Assembly (NCBI GenBank): GCA_024500155.1
Contig: CM044869.1
Span: 26,596,501 to 26,660,500, forward strand
Length of the DNA stretch: 64,000 nt
Direction of reading: 5' to 3'
From: Chenopodium formosanum
Taxonomy: Eukaryota; Streptophyta; Magnoliopsida; Caryophyllales; Amaranthaceae
The position numbers and the translations under genes are program-made. Shown here piece by piece: positions 56,748 to 64,000 of this stretch (its first letter is position 1; the number at the start of each line of letters is the position of its first letter). Under the pieces are notes generated by a model. The model had not been told where the DNA came from. It made no database searches and worked only from the letters and a program-made list of their open reading frames with translations.

Positions 56748-58831
56748 TGTAGACACCCAAATGTGTCTCCCCAAAACCAAACCCGGTGATGAATACCTTT
56801 CATGTCATTTGATTATCGAACAAAGAGAAAGTGTGAAAATTCTAGTGATGAGGATGTTTTTATTAAAATATCTCTTCTTTCTGTTTTTGAAAATATTTCT
56901 TTTCTCTTCCTGTTTTATGAAAACATGCATTCCAGTTTAGTTTGGTCCATGATATGGGTCCAATAATGGTGTAGTTGGATGGGTCTTGAAAAGAATTTTC
57001 CAACGATATATTATAAGCCCAATTCCGATGAATAATGAGGAAGTTATGGCCAAAATACTAAACTGGGCCCAAACCAGATTTTACCTACGCCCCAATGATC
57101 ATGTGGAGGGTCCAAAGGTTTAATCCTATTCCTAAACTAATTAGATTTAATTAGAAGCTTCCATAAGTTTCTAAAAGATCTTAATTATCCTTTTTGAAAA
57201 GATAAAATCAAAGAGTTTTAAATTGAATAAAAACTTTCCTTTTTTAAGTCCTAATTATATTTGAATTTAAAGATGTTCAAAGACGGTAAGATATTACTTT
57301 CGTGCCTCATAATTTTTATCCAAATATTAAATGGTTGGATAGATCTTGAAATTATCTTTCCAATGATATATTATAATATTAATTCCGAGCTATAACGAAA
57401 AAGATATGAAAGGAATACGAAACTCTATCCAAAACTGACACCGTTCCACTATTTCGGCCATATCTTTTTATCTATAAAATATTATAATCTAATTCTAATT
57501 GGGATGGAAATTAGACTTCAAGAGCTTTCCAACGACATATTATATGACTTATTTGGACTTTTAGATCAAAAGTTATGATAAAAACAAAATTCGCAAAAAC
57601 TGCTGACCGACGTGTTTTATTTCGATTCGAATTCGGATTCTTTTCTTATTCTTCGACTCTCTTTTTTCCTATAAATAGAGGTCATATCTCCCCTTTTTTC
57701 AATCATCTACAATCAACTCTCATCAAGAATTTCTTGATTGTCTCTCTCTCTCTAAACCAACCCTTTTCACAAACAAAATTCCTCATACATTAGCACTAGA
57801 CACACCTAGCCAAGTTCGAAGTTGCCTTCGCCCTAGACGTGAAAGGTTATGATTTCTGAGGGTTTGGTCCCAAATCTCTATTTCAATTATTTAATTTAAT
57901 TGTTTTATTTTATATTTTCCTGGAAGTTACTAACACGTGTATTTTGTTAGTAGAAAGAGATACGAGACATCAAAGTATGTAATCTTATTGCTCTATTCTT
58001 GTGGAAAGCATGTTTGTTATTTATTAATTCCCTAGCATCATGCTTAGGATGTTATTATTGCTTTCTAGTATCATGTTTAGGGTGCTTCCTATGCTTTCGA
58101 ATATCATATCAATATCATGTTAGTATCATGTTAGGGTTAAAGCTTTGATTTTTATTGTTTAGTGACATGCTAGGATTTGTTATTAATCTTGTTAGTATCA
58201 TGCCTAGGATCTTGCTATTAATATTATGCTTTAACATGATTATGATGATTATGATTATTATGATTGTTATTATGATTATGATTATAATTATGATGATTGT
58301 TATCATATTGCTTGATGCTTATTTATTGTTATTGCTTGATCACGCCTTTTATGCATGTTTAAAGGGAATTTGTACTTGTAATCACGCTTAATAAGATAAT
58401 TAATAATCTTGTTTAGGGATAATATGGTTATAATTCAAGTGATCGCCAATAATAGTTTTATTTGTGCATTAATAATCAACCAACATAGATAAACAGGTTT
58501 AGGGTTGACCTATTGTTTGTATGTTAGTCAAAAAGCGCACATGAATACGAGAAGAATAAAGTAGAGGCCTATTATTAGGGCAGGTTCAATCTCTTTTAGG
58601 TTGGATTTTTACCCTCATCCCCGAACCCTATTTGGTTCAAGACCTTTTGGAGTTGACGATCTCATGGATCGTTAAGGGGTGTAATCTTCACCTTGTGAAC
58701 GGTTTACAAGTTCCTAAAACTTGTTGGCGACTCTTTTGCTCTAGCTTCCTTCCCTTTTGACGCCCCCATGCTTAAGTGTATGATCACAGTGGGGTTCAAG
58801 CTTGGGGTTAATGCTTGAAATATTCCCTACA
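56748..58831 (+). repeat. Solo LTR of the A family in D
   Basis: This is a complete LTR, TGTAGACACC to CCCTACA, 2,084 bp, with no internal region. Perfect target duplications gcagg lie at 56743-56747 and 58832-58836. TATAAATAGAGG is at 57670. The GCGACAG cluster found upstream of the TATA box in the other copies is absent here. It arose by recombination between the two LTRs of an inserted element. Confidence 0.93.
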
Positions 58832-60280
58832 GCAGGCGACTGCCTAGAACTTGGAATGTAGACAACTTGAAAAAGTACTACTTCTAAGGGTGTTTGTAAA
58901 TTTTTATAAATGAAAAAACTTATCAATAAAAAAGTTTTTTTTGTTTTCACTATTATTGTTTATTCTTTAGTATACATGTAACTTTCTAAGTACCGCCTGT
59001 ACAAGGTACAGACGGACATAGCTAAAAACCGAACAAAATAAGGCCACAGGCCGGATGACAAACTAAGTTAAAAACCCAGTGGCTAAACAAATATCTAACA
59101 GACATGAGGCCTATGGCCGGATAATATTAAATTTTATAATTCGTCTTCTCCAACATGAGTAAGGCGTCCGGCGACGCCCATCCGGGTGGAATCGTCGCGG
59201 AGAGTAACTCCCATTTGGGTGACAAAGTGCACTACAACCATATACAGACGACAAAGATTGAACGATCAAATTGGTCGACTTATAGCCATCTGACAAAGAG
59301 TAATCTAAAGGGAATACAAGCGGACTATTGAGTGAGGCTGTGTCTAATAACACATTCGGAATTTGCGTAATGCCCTTACATAGATTACGGCTTGAAATTA
59401 CTAACCCATACAAAATATTCCCAATGGGATGGACGGATGAGCGTATAATTGGATAATATCTACTCCGCCTGGGAGTAGGCGACCTGCCTGTTTGAAACAC
59501 ATTTGGGTGATATTGATGCATTGAGTATAACTTAAATGAATTTATTGTTTCTAATATACACAGACAGCCTAGACTGAGTAGCCTAGTTGATTAACTCATA
59601 GCCGTCTGGGTTAGTAACGAATGAGGGTTAAGTTTGCCCTTCATACCTGTTTAAGTGGGGCAGGCGGCCCCTATATGACCGCCTGCTATACCTCAAGCGA
59701 TGTAAGACCGCCTGTATTTGCAAACGAAGCAATGCAGGCGGACAAAGGCAGATAAAACATTTTAGTTATACTTAAGGGCTAAGGCTCAAACATAATAGAC
59801 ATTCGGCCATCTAGAAAAAGGTTCAAGGCCGTCTGTCTAAAAGAACCGGATGGTTAGTGGCCGGCTGTATGCTTGGTTTGGGGCAATCACCATAGTGATT
59901 GATTGACTTAGAAATTAGCCATACTCTTTTAAGTATAAAAAATTTCTAAGTCAATCAACCCACTCTTGAACCCAAGCATACAGCCGTGCAGGGGCAATAA
60001 CACCCGGTATGCCGCCTGTATCAAATAAGATGCAGACATTCATACAAACATATAAAAGAGCTTAACTTTTAAATAAAGTCCGACCAGATGGCCGGCTGAT
60101 TCATAAACAAAAGCTAACCCCTTGGCCAGCAAAACCAAATATTATTACCCGGAATACATCCGGGGAAAACAGAGAAATTGTTGAATTAACCCGACTCCTC
60201 AGTCAGTAAAAACAGAGATACTCGGCACGCAGGCCGGAAATGTATTTGAAATGGCCATCCGGCCGCAAAAAAAAACTTAA
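58832..60280 (+). mobile_element. Element D integrase end and convergent spacer
   Basis: After the last integrase codons (stop at 58887) there is noncoding DNA with hairpins parallel to C: CCGCCTGTAC-AAG-GTACAG (58993 on), 'ctccaacatgag' with 'cccatttgggtgac' (59148-59222), CCGCCTGTATT..AATGCAGGCGG (59709-59740) and an 18-bp stem at 59899-59958. Near 60210 the 'actcggcacgcaggccgg' block marks the antisense 3' flank. No gene is seen. Confidence 0.65.
59899..59958. terminator. Conserved 18-bp hairpin (D copy)
   Basis: TTGATTGACTTAGAAATT pairs perfectly with AATTTCTAAGTCAATCAA across a 24-base loop. The C equivalent is at 37544-37601 with a shorter stem. Function is inferred from position between convergent genes; the type label is tentative. 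Confidence 0.5.
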
Positions 60281-60931
60281 TTAATCAGCTTTAAGAGAGG
60301 ACTCAGCTTCATTTTCATCCGCCATTTCCTTGTTGGTCGGATGCTGCTTATGGTGTTCCTTGTCCTCATCCTCATCCTCATCCCGGACATCCACTCCGCC
60401 CTCCGCCTCTTAGTCCTCCTATGCATCCAGCTCATTAGTAGCTTGCTCATAGCGATACTCCCAGACGGAGTAATCGTCTTTGGGAAAAAGAGACTTCCAC
60501 TCCATCTTCATGCGGGTGACGCAGTCGGCCTCGTTCTCCTGTATGAGTAGTTTCTTCTTCTCTTCAACCCGGGTGGTCCACTTAGATGTGAGCTGCTTCT
60601 CCTGGTTGGCAAGCTTATTTTGCAACTTCTCGTTTTGGTGCCTGTGACTATCCGTCTCCCTGCCAACATCCTGCAGCTTCTCCAACTCAGTTTTGGCTGT
60701 CTTCAGCTCCGCCTTCAGCTCAGTCACCTTCTTCTAGCCTGCCTCCAAATCTTTTTTCACTTGCAAATTCGAAGCCGCTTGTGAGTACAGGATATCTTGA
60801 GTCAGCAACTCAGTCTTATTTACATCATACATGACTTTGTCAAGATTGAAAGCGGCCCTTAAGTTGGCAGCCCTTACCTCTTTTTGCTTCTCGTTGAATG
60901 GCTTTTTAAGACCATTCATTCACAGCATGGC

Positions 60932-61016
60932 CTACATCCGGTCAACAGAAGAGACGGTTAATTTGCAGTCGGCAAATCAAAAATTGAAAAATAATCTAAC
61001 TTAAAAAGAAAGTTAC
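60932..61016 (-). other. Intron in D antisense gene
   Basis: Minus-strand GCAAAG|GTAACTTTC to CCGGATGTAG|GCCATGC, 85 bp. It is at the same place as the C intron 38642-38723. Confidence 0.65.
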
Positions 61017-61583
61017 CTTTGCCAGATTTGCCAGAATGGCATCAAAGTTGAGGGAGCCAACTCCTTTAATGGAGTCACGCTATTCAGCAGAGACGACGTT
61101 GACCATGTCGTTAGCAATTCACCGCACATCCGGCGTGTGAGGAGCATCTACACATGCAACATTTGGTGAGAGGCTGGCATAGATCCGGCCAATAGACCCG
61201 CTGGCTTCAGAACTTGTTGGCGACTGGCTATAAGTCTTAACCCTGCAAGGGTAAGGCAAAGGGTCAAAGGCGGAGGTACCTGGAATATCGACCAGATCCT
61301 GGGCATGTTTGTCTTTCCGCCTATTGGAAAGACCGCCTGGAGAGCCGGTAGTACCAGTCGGAGGCTTGTCTTTTGAAGACTTGGACTCCTCCGCCTGCTT
61401 GAGGGCAGCTATAGCAGCCGACAACTTGTCGCCTGTTGAGGGGTGGGATTCAGATTGGCTCGCAGAAGGTTTGTGAGCAATTGTCTTCCGATGTTTGGTG
61501 GGCGTTGGCCCCTCCCCAGAAGCGGGTCGTTTGGGGGGCCTTTGCTCCAGAGCCGGCAGCATAGGCGGCTTCAAGGATCCTTC

Positions 61584-61659
61584 CTGAAAAAACACAACAC
61601 TTAGTAAAAAGCATAAAATCCAAGTCCAAAAGGAAATTGGCGGATGCAAGAGAGCTTAC
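61584..61659 (-). other. Intron in D antisense gene
   Basis: Minus-strand TGGAGCAT|GTAAGCTCTC to TGTTTTTTCAG|GAAGGATCC, 76 bp, with a good polypyrimidine tract. Confidence 0.7.
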
Positions 61660-63292
61660 ATGCTCCAGTTGATCTTTTTTGAAAATTTGGCTCTTTTGCC
61701 GAACCACCTAGCGGTATGCAGAGGCGGAGTTGCCTGGCTTCTTGCTGGGAACCAGTTTAGACATCGCTTCTTTTGCAAAACGACTAGGTGGTTAGTAAAA
61801 CAACAAAGTAAAAATTTAAATATGCTCTACAAAGTACTCATCCGGCTCCCCACCTCTTCCTTTTTCTGCGCTTAGGCTACAGGCGGCCAGGAAGCAGGGA
61901 TCCGTCAGCCATTCAAACCTAGGGATGTAGCTATTTGGGACGATCTCCTTCTCAAATCCCCCTTTTACTGTTTTTATTTCAACTTTAAACAGTCCAGGCG
62001 TCAAAATCTGATCCTAGCCTTCATCAGACACAAGCGGGAGAATTGCTTTTTGACCCAAAAGATAAGGGTTCTGGTTCCAAGAGTTGAACTTTTTATTACG
62101 GATGGGGTCTGGGGAAAAGATGATGTAGAACTTATTCCTCCAATATTTCCACTTATTCTCTTTCCCCAGAGTCATCATGTAACCTTTGTTACAAGATAAA
62201 GTAAACCATCCGAGCCCGGATGACTTGGGAGCTTTATTAAGGTAATGCATATGGGGGATTGCCTCAAAGCTAGGCTCAATTCCATGCATCCAACAAGCGA
62301 ACACAAATCCTAAAATATTGACCCAAGAATTGGGTGCTAACTGCCATACCCCTAGGCGGTACCCGTCAAGGATCTTTTCAATGGCCGGATCCAGTGGGAA
62401 TTGAAGGCCCACCTGTATTGTGGTTGCATAGCATCCAAAGCAAGAATCCCCATGACTTTGGTCAAGCGGCCAGACGACTATGTCATCAAGGGCTGGGACA
62501 TTTATTCTATAGTCGCCCCTCATCACATAGGTGTCCCGGATTTCTTCTATGGTTTTCCGCATGAGCCTTTATGCGGCAACGGATATGTGAGTGAAGTACG
62601 GGGTGTATTTCTCTTGAAGAGACGAAGAGGTCGCCTCCCGACCTTACTCAACAGAGGCGGCTTGCTCTTCGGATTCCTCTTCAGCAGCCCCAGGTGGCCT
62701 CTCTTCGCTTTTAGGGCCGCCTGAGGTAGCATTCGACTTGGACCCTTGTTCGAAGCCGGATGTCTCTTCGCTAGACTCACTTTCTGACTCCTCCAAAATA
62801 GAGTCATCCGGCGTAGTTGGGATGCTAGACGGATGATAGGAGACTTCATTCCTAGGCTCCCTAATAGAACTCTCGTCCTTGTCATCACTAGGCGCCCGAG
62901 CTGTCCTTTTAGTTCTGACCATAGTGTCCTGCACAGACATAGACATGGTCGGATTCGGGGACGAGTGTAGATTAGTGCAGGCGGCACCCTAAGTCTTAGA
63001 TTCAGCCGTCCCATGTGACCGGCTGACAGCTATCCTAGGCTGTGTCGTGTGTATTTGTGATACCATTTATAAAAAGGGAAGAACAAACACAGACGGAAAA
63101 GCAAAATATAAAGAGAGAAAAAGAGCAGGTGGTTACTTAGTGAAGGTACTGTTGAAAGACGCTGGAGCCAGCTATGTCAAGCGGATGAAAGCAAGCGGCA
63201 GGAGGAAATATTCTTCTAAGAAAAGTTAAAGATTCTCTTAGATTCTCTCAAGTGTTTTTTCGTGAATATGCGAAAAATGAGGGGCAATGATG

Positions 63293-63410
63293 ATATTTAT
63301 AGAGGGTTAATCTAGGGGCAGCCCTGTAAATTACCCAGATGGGTGAACAATAAAACTGACCATCCAATGCATGTGTGACAAATGTCACAGATGCCTCGTG
63401 GCAAGCCACG
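63293..63410 (-). promoter_or_regulatory. Antisense promoter of element D
   Basis: A minus-strand TATAAATAT (63301-63293) lies about 228 bp upstream of the antisense ATG. CGTGGC-AA-GCCACG (63397-63410) and TGTGACAAATGTCACA (63374-63389) are palindromes behind it. Spacing matches C. Confidence 0.6.
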
Positions 63411-63418
63411 TGACATCT

Positions 63419-63430
63419 GTGAGGGGAAAA
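63419..63430 (+). other. Polypurine tract of element D
   Basis: GTGAGGGGAAAA directly precedes the 3' LTR start. Confidence 0.7.
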
Positions 63431-63925
63431 TGTTTTGGGTAAAATTACCCAAGACACGTGGCCTTATCATAAGCTGACATATGTCAGCCTCCGGGAGGCC
63501 CAAATGTATCTCTCACCTAATGACACGTGTCGTGCCAAACAAATGGGAGAAAAGGTTGCCTTTCTTGCTCAAATCCCGAGAGAGCTGTATTACGATGCAA
63601 CCCACCAAATTAGGTCAGGATGACCTAAGAAAGGGCACTTTTTCCAATGACCCTATAAATAGGAAGATTTCCCCCATTTATGGGGCAGATACATTTATTA
63701 CAACAACGATATATGCTCTTACATCAGAGAAAACACCTAATCTCGAAATCCGAGAAGATCTCACTCTACTTTTCCCGCACCTTTTCATATTCTCCAACAC
63801 GTTCTAACTTGATTGTCGGAGGCGGAGCTCTAGCCACCCGGAGTCTCCGTTATTTTGCAGGTACAGGCGTCACCAGACCAATCTTCGAGTTGTAACTCTC
63901 CCGAGGGACAAAAACACCCAAAACA
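63431..63925 (+). repeat. Element D 3' LTR
   Basis: The LTR runs from TGTTTTGGGTAAAATTACCC to ACCCAAAACA, 495 bp, with TATAAATAGG at 63654. Layout and size match the C LTR, but the sequence has diverged, so C and D are related families rather than recent copies. The 5' partner is missing. Confidence 0.88.
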
Positions 63926-64000
63926 CAAATGCTTCGGCAAAAGTGAAAAAAAATGAGAAAAATGAAAAGCTCAAAAATATTTTGATGTAAGTGTATTTCT
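63926..64000 (+). mobile_element. Element H, right fragment
   Basis: 'caaatgcttcggcaaaagtg' and 'aaaaatattttgatgtaagt' match E near 30472 and 30625. H therefore resumes immediately after the D 3' LTR and runs out of the window. Confidence 0.7.

Larger units (their letters stand above)
60281..63066 (-). pseudogene. Element D antisense gene (gypsy-type transposon domain, coiled coil)
   Basis: Minus-strand ATG at 63066 (MVSQIHTTQPRIAVSRS). The head holds MVRTKRTARAPS (from 62922) and an acidic Ser/Glu stretch. The same frame then carries the conserved domain at 62562-62014 (FPLDPAIEKILDGYRLGVWQ, LAPNSWVNILGFVFACWMHG, SSGLGWFTLSCNKGYMMTLG), matching what I know as PF04195. Stops near 62991, 62644, 62568 and 62012 break it. 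Further exons give MSKLVPSKKPG (61760 region), a Pro/Lys/Ser linker (61119-61583), a coiled coil (ELKAELKTAKTELEKLQDVG, 60419-60727) and an acidic tail (VRDEDEDEDKEHHK) to TAA at 60281. Introns are seen at 61584-61659 and 60932-61016. Confidence 0.77.

Noticed and set aside
58228..58300. Ile/Met-rich ORFs on both strands
   Set aside because: They come from an ATT/ATG-rich microsatellite-like part of the LTR.

Overview
This window is plant repeat DNA. I see no host gene, rRNA or tRNA. It is AT-rich and consists almost entirely of LTR retrotransposons of the Ty3/gypsy class inserted into one another, plus one CACTA DNA transposon and smaller elements. Ogre/Tat-lineage signatures (dual RNase H, a CPKDSFPLP reverse transcriptase block, antisense accessory genes) point to a flowering plant, most likely a eudicot. 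I cannot name the species.

Layout, outermost first. Element H, a non-autonomous gypsy element, is seen at 1-962 and 63926-64000; everything between lies inside or replaced part of it. Element A, a large Ogre-like element, runs from 963 to 51973 with its PBS, leader, gag, a fused remnant of protease and integrase C-terminus, two antisense genes and a 3' LTR. Inside A lie a CACTA transposon (5919-12014, itself holding a fold-back element at 6335-6939 and a Tourist-like element at 8657-9284), gag-only element B (12448-22525, A family) and Tat-type element C (22869-41600). Inside C lies element E (25735-33180), of the same family as host H. After the A 3' LTR comes a piece of a second A-type leader (51974-52546), then Tat element D (52547-63925), which is 5'-truncated, related to C, and holds a solo A-family LTR (56748-58831).

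Insertions are anchored by target-site duplications: gatac/ggtac for B, ccacc for C, tcatc for E, gcagg for the solo LTR and ggc/gac for CACTA. The LTR copies share TATA boxes. All coding regions carry stops, frameshifts or deletions, so no element looks autonomous as it stands, although C keeps an uninterrupted RT core and an integrase catalytic triad.

The biologically richest parts are the antisense genes between the integrase end and the 3' LTR. A carries two: a plant-mobile-domain-like gene (about 48390 down to 46111) and a second gene resembling the DUF7745/plant-mobile group (45427 down to 44154). C and D each carry a gene with a region resembling the 'putative gypsy type transposon' domain, a basic linker, a coiled coil and an acidic tail (40786 down to 37964; 63066 down to 60281). 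These genes contain short GT-AG introns. The C and D genes have their own minus-strand TATA box next to a CACGTGGC palindrome, and both encode a stretch resembling the histone H3 N-terminal tail.
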